A DNA stretch of 64,000 nt from Cryptomeria japonica (taxonomy: Eukaryota > Streptophyta > Pinopsida > Cupressales > Cupressaceae), in NCBI RefSeq assembly GCF_030272615.1, contig NC_081415.1, forward strand, positions 108,132,406 to 108,196,405, in the 5' to 3' direction. The notes under the pieces were generated by a model. That model had not been told where the DNA came from, ran no database searches, and was given only the letters and a program-made list of their open reading frames with translations. Of the stretch, positions 35,914-48,853 are shown piece after piece. The translations under genes were made by a program, and so were the position numbers. Within the stretch, counting starts at the first letter, position 1, and each line of letters begins with the position of its first letter.

Positions 35914-36974
35914 TGTTGGCAATTAGTCCAAAATAAACAATAAGTATTATTGTCTAAACTAGAAGGTATTGGAAAATGATAGTGATAGTTATTGTATTGT
36001 ATATGTAGGTACAAATTTGTTTAAGGTTAGGAGTGGAATGGAGTGATCATTTTCAAAATAATAAATGAAAAATTAGTTATCCCTACCTCTAATTGGGAAG
36101 AGATGAGAAAGTAATTATTTATCTTTAAATGCATTCATGGATTGAATCAAACTTAGAACAATTACAATACGTTGGGGAAATGGTAGCAACAAACCATTAC
36201 TAGATGTGTAGTGAGTTGACTACCTTATTATATTTTATTAGGATTGAACATGGTTATCTCCTATTGGTTGATAGATAGCCATAAAACTCAAGAATGAATG
36301 GATTTTAACTCTTTATGTCATACAAATCAAAATGATTAGTTGAACCATAAAGTTGATGGGGATTGGAAGCTACTTATTTTGATTTAGAAATCTCTCTTCT
36401 AGTTATTGTGCTAATTTGTGTAAATGTGCACTAAATTTTATGACAATGGATGGAGTAAGGTCCATTGAGGGCATAGGTAGAGGTGGTGTATTTCTAATAT
36501 GTAGGCTACCCTTTCCTATCAAAGGTGATCATTGATGGTTAAATACTTTGACCCATTCAAAGATACGTTTATCCATGCTCAATATTGACAATACTCAAGG
36601 AGTGTATTATATCCAAAAGTTGTTAGCTATACCATATAGATAGCGAGATGGATTCTAATAGGAGCATGTGGGCCATGGGGTAAGTGACATGTCATTGATT
36701 CATACATTGTGTTACTCTAGCAGCTTAGATAGATTCCACTGGGTGTATGTGACACTTGCATTCTAGTGATGGACATCTAGTGTACAATCAAGGGTAGGAT
36801 GGGTTTTTGCCTATAGAATGTAGGCCTTGAGGACACTTGCATGCAAGTGATGGAACACCTTGTATACTTAGTTGTTTGAAGGACCGTATAGAAGAGAATT
36901 TGCAATGATACAACAATAGGTAACAATTAAGCTAACCTTGTAGTGCATCGATATGGTATATCGTAATATGGAAT
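35914..36974 (+). repeat. Probable copia LTR, + strand
   Basis: It starts TGTTGGC after a polypurine tract. At 36975-36985 TGGTATCACAG follows, a primer site of tRNA-Met type with small changes. The 3' border lacks a clean CA, so the end is approximate. No coding capacity. Confidence 0.4.
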
Positions 36975-37066
36975 TGGTATCACAGTCTACTAGTGGTAGG
37001 AACATCTTTGGTAATTATTCTTTAGGAGGTTATCCTTGTGCATTGTAGATTGGTATGAATTTCCGC
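36941..37066 (+). repeat. Copy 1 of a 125-bp repeat
   Basis: GATATGGTATATC..TAATATGG, GTCTACTAGTGGTAGGAACA and TTAGGAGGTTATCC occur here and again at 49252-49384 in the same order and strand, with about 15 percent differences by eye. Confidence 0.8.
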
Positions 37067-37080
37067 TCTGTTGAGAATGG

Positions 37081-38188
37081 GTGTCTCAAACTTACTGGTT
37101 GAAATCTCGATCAGATGGCAATGAGCAGTTCGTTATGGAAAACTTTCTTGAACTATCGACTAGCTCCAAAGGTGGAGGAATACTTTCGTGTGAAGTTGGG
37201 ACATCCTCGACTTTGAAATATATCCCTTCTACAATTCATAAATGTTTGAAATTCCCTCATAATGACACTATCATAATAATTAATCATATCCTTTACCAAC
37301 CCATAGCAAAGCATGGTAATTTCACCCTTGATTAATTTTGGACTAAACAACCTAAACCTCTTTAGCCTCAAAGTGACATCCTTTTCTTATCTTAATAGAA
37401 ATGAAAAAATGAGACAATCATGTCCTTGAGTAAGCCTAGAGATCTTATACATATGGATATTCCTCCTCATAATGGACCTAGTATTCTTCCTACTCCTATT
37501 CCTCATATATATCCCTTAGTCTCACCTCCTACATCTTACAAAGGAAAGTGTTTGGCATCTTCTATATCTCAACCTAGTGGGGTTTCTTTCATTTATCCCC
37601 CTTTAAGGGAAGAAAAGATGTCTATGCCCATTGATCCTTAACCTTCACAACCCTTGGCTAAAACTAAAAGAATCATTTTGAGAGAGAGCATCGATGAATA
37701 TGTCATGCCAAGGATCATGAGATTGCTTCCCAAACCATTTCCTCCCCAAAGACACCAAATGTTGACTTGGTCCCATTTATTTTACCTTCACCTAATCCTA
37801 GGTAGGAAGTTCAAATCAAATCATCAAAATTAAAAATGCTTAACAAAAATGATGGTTCAAGTTCTTTTCATGTTAGATATCCTATTTTTGTTAATCTATA
37901 TGATGATATGTGAATGATGATGTTGTGCATGCTAACAATGTTGATTCTAATGATTCCGATGATATGTATGAGTTTGTTGATGTCAATCATGATTTTTCTT
38001 CATATTTTTTAAAAGCATTAACCCTAGATCCTAGTGACAAATAAAGTGACTCATAATTAGAGCACGATCCGTGTTTGCAACTTGCAGTAGCTCTATCTAC
38101 CATTCTTAAAGTGGCTCCTCTTGTATCTTGTCCACCATCCCTAAATGATCTTCAACAAGATTGGGAGGTGGATGATTTGCTTGACTAG
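37081..38188 (+). pseudogene. Decayed protease-like ORF of the old TR-GAG-like element
   Basis: Frames give IHKCLKFPHNDTIIIINH, parallel to IHKCLKFPNNGEVVTINH of the younger copy. Later comes DVNHDFSSYFLKALTLDP, a short spacer, LEHDPCLQLAVALST, and the end DWEVDDLLD with a stop at the homologous place. Several stops and frameshifts break it. The N-terminal third is absent. Confidence 0.7.
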
Positions 38189-39039
38189 CTTCATTTATGA
38201 TGTAGATTCTCTTTTATATGTTTGCTTGTTCATAATGTGTTGCCTGATATGTTTTTGTGTTGTGTTAGGTTCTCTTTGGAATACCCTTGTTCCTCTGTTG
38301 GTGCAAGGTAATAAAGAGGTTGAATCTGTTGTGACATTCATCTATTTGTATCTCCTTTCTTCTATATGTTGTTCCTTGTGCTATCTACTTGGGGACGATG
38401 CAAAGTGTTGAGATCTCTTCTTGGTCTCTTCCATGTTGACTCAAAAAGACACTTGTGCTCTTCTTCCATTGTGTTTGTGGTTTTGCTACCTTTGGGGGAT
38501 GAGGCCAATTCAATACAAATATTCTTGTTATACATTATTTATCATAAAAGCATACTGACCCCATAGTTAGCAGATCCCTTATGTTCTTTTTTATATGTTT
38601 TGTGGCCATTATCCTTTGATTTGTTATTTATTGGGGGCATCTCATTATGGTAGCCTACTTGTCATTTGTATGTATGCTACCTTAAAGCAATTTCTCTGGA
38701 TAGGTCATATGCAATCACTTTAATCTGGAGGCATATAGTCTAATCAATGTTACACTTTTTGCACACACCATGACATTTTTTTGATACTCCAGTTATTTTG
38801 CAAACTAAGCCTTTTTCTTTGTAATTTGGTATTTTCTTTTTCATGACTCATAGTAAGCGAATTTTACTAGGCCAACATAGTCATTCTCTCTCTATTTCTC
38901 TTTCATATGTTGTCCCTTTTATCTCAATATTAGAGTAATAAGATCCTAAAGTCCTTAGGGGATTAGAGAATCTTGTCTCTTTGATATCTTGGTGAAAAAT
39001 TTTCTATGCAACTATGTACTTTACTATGAGTATGCTTAG

Positions 39040-39845
39040 TGGTAAAGTCACAAAAAGAGTGAGTCGTCAAAGAGAATAGTCCAGACTATGCAACAAGAGT
39101 TAACACAATAGAAGCGACACAATGTGATGGAGGCAATGCAAAATAAACTTAATCATGTCATGAAGATCAATTACAAACTGTCAGCAACATGCGAGCTCAC
39201 AAGATTCAGCACACAGGCCTAATTACATACATTCTCAAATACAAAACTGGGCTCGATCAAGAATGCAGGCCAGCTTTGGACCTCCTAACCTTTAGATTTA
39301 TCTTCTATGTTCTCATTACTGACTTCTACATGCTTGATTACATTTATTTATATGATAAATGATGATCTGTGTCAGTCCAAGATGAAGAAAATGCCAATGA
39401 ACAAGATGTAACATGTAAAAAAACCAAGTCAGACTCCGCCAAAGAGATCCCTCCAGAAAAAATCATAGAATGAAGTGCAGACCCAAGGGAAGGTTAGCCA
39501 CATGCCAAGGAACATTGGAAACAATGAATTGAATCTCTGCAAGCTATGAAAATGATATGCAAGATTTGCCAATAGCAAATAAGTCCAAGTGGTTTTGGTG
39601 TTCCAACCCAAAAAAATTTCAAATTCTAGAAGCGAAAACTTTTCAAAGAAAGATCCAAACATACCATAGACTTAGGAAAAGGTTGATGAACATGTCCACG
39701 AAAAAAATTCAGCTCTGCAAGATCTAGTGAGAAAATGCAAAGAAAAGTAGAAAGAAATGTTGAAACTTCAAACCGAAAACAAACTGAAAAGAAAATATTT
39801 TTGGTTGATGCAAGATTGCCAAGAACTAGGGATGCTCCTGCATCA
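39040..39845 (-). repeat. Chromovirus 3' LTR
   Basis: It starts TGGTAAAGTC and ends CTGCATCA; 806 bp, collinear with the LTR at 44545-45350. Confidence 0.93.
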
Positions 39846-39876
39846 AACATCCAGGGTTGCTAAAAAAGCGAGTCCC

Positions 39877-42800
39877 TCACTTTTTGGGGATCAGAGGAAA
39901 ACCAAGATGTTCTGCCTCTTCTTGAAAAATCCAAGATGAATCTTTAGTTGGTCTTCCCTTCCACTTTACAAGATACTCTCTATATTGGTTGGTTTGGGTG
40001 CTACACCCAATCCTACTATCCAAAATGTCTTCGATTTGATCTGGTTCCCTCTGGGGTATCTGCTTCTCCAAGTTTGCTACATTGTCCTCACTTAATTTTG
40101 CCTCATAATACTAATGTAGATCTACAATGTTGAATATAGGTGAAATACCCAAACTATCAGGTAACTCCACTTCATATGCATTTCCAAGACTAAATTTCCT
40201 CAAGATCTTACAAGATCCAAACTTCCTCATCTACAACTTACTATAGGTTCTAACTGGGAATCTCTTTCTTCTCAGATATACCATTACTTCATCACCAACT
40301 TTAAATTATTTATGTCTCCTTTTCTCATCTTCTTTCTCCTTATACTTGTTGTGCATGTCCTCCGAATGTTGTTTAACTTGAGTATGCACTATCTTCATAT
40401 GCTCTACAAATTCTTCTTCTTTTGCACTCCTTTTATCTTTATTACTTATTTCTCTCAATTCGAATATGCCTCTAGGGTGAGCTTCGATAACAATCTAAAA
40501 AGGTGTTCTTCTGGTACTCCTGTTCACTAAATTCTTGTAGGCAAATTCTTCTTGTTCAAGAATCAAGTCCCAACTTCTGGTTTTCTCTCCAACTAAGCAT
40601 CTCAACAAATGTTCGAAACTTCTATTCACTATTTTTGTTTGTCCATCAGTCTGTGGGTGAAAAGTAGAACTGAACTTCAAATTTGTCTTCATCTTCTTCC
40701 AAAGTGTTCTCCAAAAATATCCAACAAACTTAGTCTCTCTATCTAAAACTATGCTTTTAGGTAATCCATGCAATCTCATGACCTCCTTGAAGAATAGGTC
40801 AGCTATATGTACTTCATATGCTATCTTCTTATAGGGTATGAAATGTGCCATCTTTAAGAATATATCCACCACCACAAATATAGAATCATTTCCTCTTTGT
40901 GTCTTAGGTAAGCCAAGTATAAAATCCATTCTTATGTCCTCCCAAGGTCTCTCCAGAACTATCAAAGGCTTATACAATCCAACATTCTAACTACTACCTT
41001 TTGCAAGTTGACAAATCATACAGCTCGACAAATTTCCTGACATCCTTATGAATCTGAGGCCAAAAGTAATTCTCACTAATCAATGTCATTGTCTTATCAA
41101 CACCAAAGTGTCTAGCTAATCCTCCACCATGCTTCTTCTTTATCGGACTATTCCTCATAGAGCTCCTAGGTATACACAATTGAACTCCTCTAAACAACAT
41201 CTCATCTTGAATGAAATAATCTAACCACTTACTTCTATCCACCATAATCGGTTCCTTACAACTTTCCAAGGTTCTACAAAATCTGAGTCGTCCTCATACA
41301 AGTTCTTCAATTCTTCAAAACCTAATACCTCCACTCTCATATCTATCAGCGAATTCCTCCTCCTCAATGCATCAACAACTCTATTTGACTTTCCACTTCT
41401 ATGCTTAAAAACAAAGGTATAACTCTATAAGAACTCTACCCATCTCATATGTCTCTGATTCAACTTACTCTGACTATTCAAATCTTGCAAAGCTTGATGA
41501 TCAGTATACAACACAAACTCATTAGGCAGCAAATAATGTCTCCACTTCTTCAATGCCTAAATTATGGCATAAAACTCTTGATCATATATAGAAAATCTTC
41601 TCCTTGCATCATTCAACTTCTCACTAAAATAAGCTATTGGTCTACCTTCCTGACTTAACACTGCTCCAATTGCATTCCCACTTGCATCACAATCCACTTG
41701 AAATACTTTTCTAAAATCCAATAAAGCCAACATAGGCTGCTCTCTTACCTTCTACTTCAGCAGTTCAAAGCTCCTATTTTCTCTGGTTGTCCACTTGAAA
41801 TCATTTATATCTCCTCTCATTGTCTTAGTCATAGGGCTATAAACTGAATTGAAATTTCTAATAAACTTCTTGTAGAAACTAGCCAATCCATGAAATGATC
41901 TTACCTCTCAAATGCTTTCCGATGTAGGCCATTTAACAATTACTCTTACCTTCTCAGGATCCATCTTCAATCCATCCACACTTATCACAAATTCCAAATA
42001 GAATAATTCTTCCTTCATTAAACTGCACTTTTTAATGTTTATCAACAACTTCTCTTCTCTCAACCTCTACAAAACTTGTCTCTAATGCAACATATGTTCT
42101 TCCTTGCTCTTACTAAAAATCAAAATGTCATCCAAATACACAATAACAAACTTACCCAAGAATTTATTTAATACCTCATTCATCAATCTCATGAAAGTAC
42201 TCAGTGCATTAGTCAATCCAAAAGGTATCACCAACCATTCATATAGTCCTTCATTTGTCTTGAATGTTGTCTTCCACTCAACTCCTTCTCTGATTCTGAT
42301 CTAATGGTATCCACTTTTCAAGTCTATCTTTGTTTAGTATCTGGCTCCACTAAAACAATCCATTATGTCATCCATCCTAAGCAAAGGAAATATGTACTTC
42401 ACTATGATCTTGTTTATTGCTCTGGAATCAGTACACATCCTCCATTGTCCATCCTTCTTAGGTTCTAATACTCCTGGCACTGCACAAGGACTCAAGATTT
42501 CCCTAATAAAACCTTTCCTCAACAAATCCTGCACTTGAATATTTGACTCGTTATTCTCTATCAGTGTCACCCAATGTGCTTCTTTATTTGAAAAACTATC
42601 TCAAGGAATCAAGTCCATGCAATAACTAATACTTCTCACAGGGGGTAATCCATTAGGTACATTATCTAAAATGATGTCTCTATACTCTGTTAGCAACTCC
42701 CTTATTTCTTCCAGTTGTTTTCCTTCATGCTTTGGATTGTCAGTCTTCTTAGGAACTAACGAAAAACACACTTTCTCATATCTCATTCCATTCAGGAATT

Positions 42801-43220
42801 TCCTTCCATCCACCAAACAAATTCTAGCACTTGTACAAACTTTAGTTTTCAGAGGCTCCTCCAAGGGTAACAAGGTCTTCTTCATCCCATTTTCAATAAT
42901 AGTGTATATGTTCTTCCTCCTATCATGTATTGCCTACCTATCAAACTACCAAGGTCTACCCAACAAGATATGACAAATATCCATAGGCATAATATCACAC
43001 AAAACTTCATCATGATAAGATCCAATTTTCAATTTTACCAAACATTATTCACTTACTAGTATCTTATGATCATCATGAATCCATGTTATCTGATAAGGCT
43101 TAGGTTGCTTCAATCTTTCCAACTTCAAATTATTCACCATCTCCTTCAAAACAAAATTATCCGAACTACCACTATCAATAATAACTTTACAACACTTACT
43201 AGATACCTTACATCTAGTCT
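39877..43220 (-). pseudogene. Chromovirus pol: protease, RT, RNase H, integrase, chromodomain
   Basis: In minus-strand order: a protease active site IIDSGSSDNFV (about 43170); RT with LLRKGFIREILSPCAVPGVL and CTDSRAINKI (42400-42530) and the catalytic [12 protein letters not shown] (about 42110-42150); RNase H with [20 protein letters not shown] (about 41630-41700) and [10 protein letters not shown] (about 41500). Integrase follows, with its H2C2 finger at 40994-41269 (one Cys lost) and its core at 40495-40977 (MDFILGLPKTQ..VVVDIFLKMAHF, FHPQTDGQTK). The chromodomain is at 39877-40071 (YLVKWKGRPTKDSSWI). The chromodomain places it among chromoviruses, which tend to target heterochromatin. It is broken by stops at each domain border and inside RT and RNase H. 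Confidence 0.93.
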
Positions 43221-43224
43221 TGAA

Positions 43225-44450
43225 CTAATTCCTCCTCCGCAAGGGCTCTTCATCTTCTTCGGTATGACACAAAGCTCTCCTCATCACCAACAATTCTCCA
43301 TCTTCCGATTTGTTAGCTAATTCAGTATGGTCTTCGTCCGCCAATGTTGTCCTTCCAATGTTCTCTTCCATCTTGCATTCAAAAGCATGATGTCCTTCTC
43401 CTCCACACTTAAAGAAAGTTCCTCTAAACACTCTTTTATCTTGTCTTCTATCTTCATAACCCTCATTTTGGTATCCATCATGTTCTCTTCTTCGGTAAAA
43501 AGTTCTATCATCCTTCCGGTATGAACTACCATCTCTTCTAACTTTCTTGTCTTTATTCTAATCTACACAAAGTCCTCTTCCTCCAAAATAGCTCCTTCCT
43601 CCTTGAAATCTCCCTCCAAAAATCCTTCCACCTCTACCTCTTTACTTCTGCTCATGTCTTTTTTTCAACTTCTCTTCTTCTTTTAGGGCATATTGATAAG
43701 CTTCCTCAACACTCTACAACTTGATTAGATTGAGCTCATCTTGTATGGACATCCACAACCCATTCAAATACCAAGCAACTCGTTCAATATCATCATTAGT
43801 ATGTCTGGATCTGATATTCAACCTGTAGAATGCTTTGGTATACTCCTTCACACTAAATTCCTTCTACTTTAGGTTATGTAACTTCTGGAACAGATTCACT
43901 TGATAATCAACAGGCATAAACTTTGATTTCAACTTGCTAACCATTTTCTCCCAAGACTTGATCTTCTCTTTACCTCTTCTTTGTCTATCTACCTGTAAAT
44001 CTTCCCACCAAAGAGATGCATGTCCTTTTAACTTAGTGCAAGCATATCTTACCTTCCTATCTTCATCAATTCCTTCACATCTTCATCAATTCCTTCAAAA
44101 TCAAAACACTTTTCCATCTCTACGATCCAATCTAGCAATTCATCCAAATCCAACTTGTCATCATAATCCAGTGCCTAATAAAATATGGTCTGGTATTCTC
44201 TCTAGACAATGCTCTTATAAACCTCTCTTCATCCGGATCATTCGCCGATGGATTTTCTCTTTGTTCTCCAACTACTTCTTCTTCCTTATCATCACTCACA
44301 TCTTCAACATGTCGACCTCTTCTCTAGGCCATTTCAATAGCTTCCAATCGGGCTGCAATTCCTCTCAAATTTTCCATCATAGCAAGGTTTGCATTTCCAT
44401 TTGCTCCAACACCTCTAGCATTTCTCTGGGCCATCTTCACGTAAGTCCTT
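43225..44450 (-). pseudogene. Chromovirus gag
   Basis: The minus strand downstream of the primer site encodes a capsid-like stretch. A worn zinc knuckle, FKCGGEGHHAFEC, at about 43390-43430 has its first Cys replaced by Phe. Stops and frameshifts break it. The long + strand frame over the same place is a shadow. Confidence 0.75.
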
Positions 44451-44530
44451 TGCAGTTGCAAGTCGGATCCTCAATCTGCCACCCTACAACAAAATCATAT
44501 AGGACTTCACAATCTTCGAAACGAAATCTC

Positions 44531-44542
44531 ACTCTGATACCA
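44531..44542 (-). other. Chromovirus primer binding site
   Basis: The reverse complement is TGGTATCAGAGT, tRNA-Met type, two bases from the LTR at 44545. Confidence 0.88.
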
Positions 44543-44544
44543 TT

Positions 44545-45350
44545 TGGTGCAGTCATGACAAATGTGAGTCCTCAAAGAGAATAGTCTGAACCATGCAGAA
44601 AGAGTTAACACAATAGAAGCAACACAATGTGATGGAGGAAATGTAGAAAAAACTTAATTATATCATGAAGATCAATTGCAAACTGCCAGCAACATGCGGT
44701 CTCACAAGATTTGGCACACAGGTCTGATTACATACATGCTCAAATACAAAATCAGGCTCGAGCAAGAATGCAAGCCAGCTCTGAACCTCCTAACCTTCAA
44801 ATTTATCTTCTATGTTCTCATCACTGACTTCTACATGATTTCTTACATTGATTTATATGATCAAGGATGATCCTCGTCGGCCCAAGATGAAGCAAATGTC
44901 AATGAACAAGATGCAACATGTAAAACAACCAGGTCGACCTCCGCCAAAGATATCCCTCTGAAAAAAAACCATAGAATGAAGTGTGGACCCAAGGGAAGGT
45001 CAGCCACATGCCAAGGAACATTGGAAACAATGAATTGAAACTCCACAAGCTATGGAAATGATCTGGAAGATTTGCCAATAGCAAATAGGTCCAAGTGGTT
45101 CCGATGTTCCAAGCCAGAAAATTATCTTAGATTCCACAAGTGATAACTTGTCAAAAAAAGATCCAAATGTCCCACGGACTTAGGAAAAGGTAGATGAACA
45201 TTTCCATGAACAAAATCCAGCTTCACAAGATCCAGTGAGAAAATGCAAAGAAATGCAAAAATAAATGTTGAAACTACAAGAAACAAACTAAAAAAGAAAA
45301 TGTTTTTGGTTGATGCAAGATTCCCAAGAACCACGGATTCTCATGCATCA
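44545..45350 (-). repeat. Chromovirus 5' LTR
   Basis: It starts TGGTGCAGTC and ends CATGCATCA; 806 bp, the same length as its partner. Confidence 0.93.
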
Positions 45351-45385
45351 CTTAGTCTCATACTCCCACTAAAGTGGGTGCTAAA

Positions 45386-46620
45386 TGTAGCCTCATAAAT
45401 TGTGCCTGCTTATAATTTTGTACTCACCTAAGCTTCACTTTGGTGTTTCGACTTTTAATACCTAGTAACAATGTTGATTCTGCTCATACCCCCTATCAGA
45501 CTTACATATTCATCATTTTTCCCTATCTCCCCCTCATCTTGAGTCCCGATTTTTTAAGACCAGGGCGTTGGGTGTCATGGTCCTAAATTAGAACCAATGC
45601 GCCCAATGCCTTGGTCCTCTTAATCAAGACCAAAATTTGAGCCCTACAATGGTCATTTCAAGTGAGTGGGAAATTGGATCTCATGTCGGCCTACTCCAAA
45701 AATTTAATTTGTTTTCGAGTAGTCAAGTATAAAAGGAGGTTTAGCCCTCTCATGTGAAACCTAACTTTTTCAAGAGGCAAAAATTATGATCCTAATTCAA
45801 TACAAGTGAGCAAGCAATTAATTAGTCATTCATCAAGCACTAGAGTAGAAGTGAAGTCAAGTTCAAGTATTGAAGATGGTATCGATGATCAATGTTTTAT
45901 GAAGGCATTTTACATAAAACCCTAAAACCTTTGTGTGAAGGTCAAACAAAACTTCATCAAGGTATACATTGTTGTTTCAAGCATTTCATTTCAATTCCAG
46001 CCTTTCCCTCAAAAGGAAAGTATTTTATTACAATCTTTCATTACATTTATCAATTCAATTTCATGGTTAATTCCAAAACCACGGTTTGACCTAAGGCAAA
46101 CCCCTATTCCAAACCTATTTCCTATCTTTCTGTGTATAGGGAATAGGTGCAAGAGTTGTATTCTGGAATTTTGGTAGAGTCAACAGTGACGAACAAGTTA
46201 TATTTTTGACAGAAAGGACTAGGGAAAATCTATGCTACTGGTCCAAAAAAAATCAAGTTGAACTTTTGAGAATGAGTTCTAAACATCTTCTTTTGCCTAA
46301 ATCTTAGTTTGTGGCTCTGTGGGATATTTGTAACAGTCTGTTTTTGATAGTTGACTTCAATTATTCATTGTTTTTTCTCTAATTTACATTTATCAATTCA
46401 TATCTACCCTAGGAAAGAGGAAACCCTAATCCAAGTGAATCTAATCAGACTTTTAAGCCTTTTCTTATTTGGATTGAGGCTAGATCTATTAGGTTCACCC
46501 CTCTTTCTACCATTGCTTTGATTATTTGTGATTGCTAGTGATTTTATTATCTTAGTTGACCCCAATTCCAAATTATACCATTGTAAAAGGTATATTTGGA
46601 CGATTTTTCAAAAAACGTAC
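45386..46620 (+). repeat. 3' LTR of the old TR-GAG-like element
   Basis: It follows a polypurine AAAGTGGGTGCTAAA and starts TGTAGCCTCATAAATTG, like families A and B. Shared inner blocks are GGTTAATTCCAAAACC and GGTTTGACCTAAGGCAAACC (46060-46105), and a hairpin block at 45561-45625 (GACCAGGGCG..). A TATA box, TATAAAAG, is at 45728-45735. The right end is not clear. Confidence 0.7.
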
Positions 46621-46639
46621 CCTCTCGCAAGCACTACAA

Positions 46640-48853
46640 CACTACCTTGAGACATATTTGTCATGCTTTTGATTAGATTTAGAATAGATCAAGTTATCAT
46701 CTAGAAATATTGATACAAAATCATCTAAACAATATCAAAAACCATTGTTTATGAGATTCATGAACATTGTGGGTGCATTAGTTAAAGCAGAAGGTAACAC
46801 TATGAACTCATACTAACCATATCATGTTCTAAAAGTTATCTTCAAAATATATTCCTCTTTGATTCTCAACTGATGATATCCAGAGCGAAGATCTATTTTG
46901 GAGAATATAGTGGCTCCTTTCATTCGATAAAATAATTTGTCAATCCTTGAGAGTGGGTACTTATTTTTTACAATGACTTTATTTAGCATCCTATAATCAA
47001 TACAAATATGTATAGTACCATCATTTTTCTATATGAGAATGGTAGGAGCACCCCAAGCCTAATAAAGCCATTGTTCAAAAGTTCTTGAAGTTGCACCTTT
47101 AGCTCATAAAATACTATGGTAGTCATGCGGTTAAGAGCTTTAGACTATAGTTTAGTTTTGGGTAGAAGATCAATAAAGAAATCAAATTCTCTATTTGGAG
47201 GTAAATCAATAAGATCTTCTGAAAATACATCGCATGATTCCCTAAGAACTGGGTGATCATCTAACATAGATTTTGAAACATTGACATCACTAACTTACAC
47301 CACATAAATAGAGAAACCCTTCGTATGAGCTTTCTTAAGTTGCATAGCGAATATCTAACTTATCTCAAGTGGTCTTTGAATACCATGGATCTCAATGGAA
47401 TTTCATTAATCCTCAAGACAAATAACCACCTTATCTTCACAATTGACCATTGATTTATGCTTGACCAACCAATTAATTCCTAGAATTATGTCATAAGATC
47501 CTAGGGAAGCAACATAGAGATTTACTTGGGTATAAAAAACTGAGAAGTTCTAACCCACTACAAAAGAGACATGAATCCACCCTTTTCTCTACTTGATTTT
47601 CATATTGGACTGACCAAGAATTTTGCATGTCTCTTGGTCTAACTAGTAGTTTAGATACTAATTTAGGATCTACGAAACACATTGTATCTCCAATATCTAT
47701 TAATATAGAAAAAAAATAGTCATAAAACTTCTTGAAAATTGGATAGGTGATGCTTGAAATTCATCTTGTCAATTATCAATAATATTAGGAATCTAGTGTT
47801 GAAGTGGTTCTTGTTCATTTCTTCCTCTTTGTCTTCCCACTCACTGAGGATAATTATTCGCACAGTGTTCCCTTCTACACACATAACATCCACCCCATGG
47901 TGTTTCTATTCACTGAATTTGCCCTTATTGAAGTTGTTTCTATTATTGTTTTCTCTTTTTGGATTTTCACCATTTCCAACTTCATTCTTATTTTGAGAAT
48001 CATTTCCACGTTTCAAATTTCTAATTTATTAATTATTATTATTCCCTTGTTGCTTTGGGCTTTTTGACTTCTTTTTCCCAAAATATTTATCTCACTGCTT
48101 CTGATAAGTGGCATTTTGTTATAACCTTTGTTCATTTTTAATGGCTTTTTCAAAAGCCTCATCCATGGTCATTGGACTAAGGATATCAACCACTATTCCA
48201 ATTTGTGGTCGCAACCCTAGGATAAATTTTCTAATCCAAAAATATTCATCTGGCTAGTATTGGCATACATGCTTAAGAATTTTTCCCAATACTATGCAAT
48301 TGTCATGCCTCCTTGTCTTAAGTTTTGAAATTCAATGATTTTCCTATCAAAAAACAATTGAGACAACTACCTCTTCCTAAAAAGCTACAGCAATTTTTCC
48401 CATGTAACCTACCTAGGCAACAACTTCTTTTTGGCCTTCTCATTGTCCACCAGGTGGACGCTTCACCTATAAGTTGATAAGCCACCCACATTGACTTTGT
48501 CTCATTAGAAATATTACAAAGATGAAAATATTTTTCCAAATCTATAATCCATGATTGTGCTCTATCACCCAAGGCCTTTCCATCAAACTTGGGTGGGGTA
48601 ACTAACATGATATCTCTATCCAACTCATCATCAATTCTACCCCAATTGACTTCTTTTTGGTTTTCAGCTCTCTAGTCCTAATCCTTGTTCCTAGAGTTTT
48701 CATTTTGATGTTGTCCTTCCTAAATTCCATGGATTTGTTGCTCCATGTTTTCCATTCACGTGCACCATTTTGATTCATAAGATCAATAAGTTGATTCATT
48801 CTTTCATTAGGACCATTACTAGAACAACTATTGTTCATATGTCTAGTATCCAT
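46640..48853 (-). pseudogene. Truncated Ty3/gypsy gag-protease-RT fragment
   Basis: Minus strand: gag starts MDTRHMNNSCSSNG (48853) and continues in another frame with VTPPKFDGKALGDRAQSWII and YQLIGEASTWW (48318-48623). A protease with DIG in place of DSG lies at about 47680. RT has [15 protein letters not shown] and [12 protein letters not shown] (46860-46990) and ends with IFLDDNLIYSKS near 46660. RNase H, integrase and both LTRs are absent. It differs in sequence from the chromovirus next to it, so it is a separate insertion cut off inside RT where it meets the LTR at 45386-46620. Confidence 0.85.

Larger units (their letters stand above)
39040..45350 (-). mobile_element. Complete but decayed chromovirus (Ty3/gypsy)
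   Basis: Two 806-bp LTRs (39040-39845 and 44545-45350) frame gag, protease, reverse transcriptase, RNase H, integrase and a chromodomain in that order on the minus strand. CTTAG flanks both sides (39035-39039 and 45351-45355). A tRNA-Met primer site adjoins the right LTR. Total length 6.3 kb, within the usual 5-7 kb of plant chromoviruses. All frames carry stops, many readable as CAA/CAG to TAA/TAG, and frameshifts, so it is not active. Confidence 0.95.
37067..46620 (+). mobile_element. Old TR-GAG-like element, 5' truncated, carrying a chromovirus
   Basis: The coding remnant (37081-38188) and the 3' untranslated region (38189-39039 plus 45356-45385) run parallel to those of the younger element at 52209-60043. 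Shared text includes GACGATGCAAAG and ATGTTGACTCAAAA. A polypurine AAAGTGGGTGCTAAA and an LTR (from 45386) follow. The chromovirus at 39040-45350 interrupts the 3' region. The 5' LTR and gag are missing, and no pol coding is seen between the protease-like ORF and the LTR. The right border is approximate. Confidence 0.65.

Noticed and set aside
43934-44584. 216-codon + strand frame
   Set aside because: Antisense shadow of the chromovirus gag; composition (Ser/Leu/Ile-rich) is that of a reverse frame.
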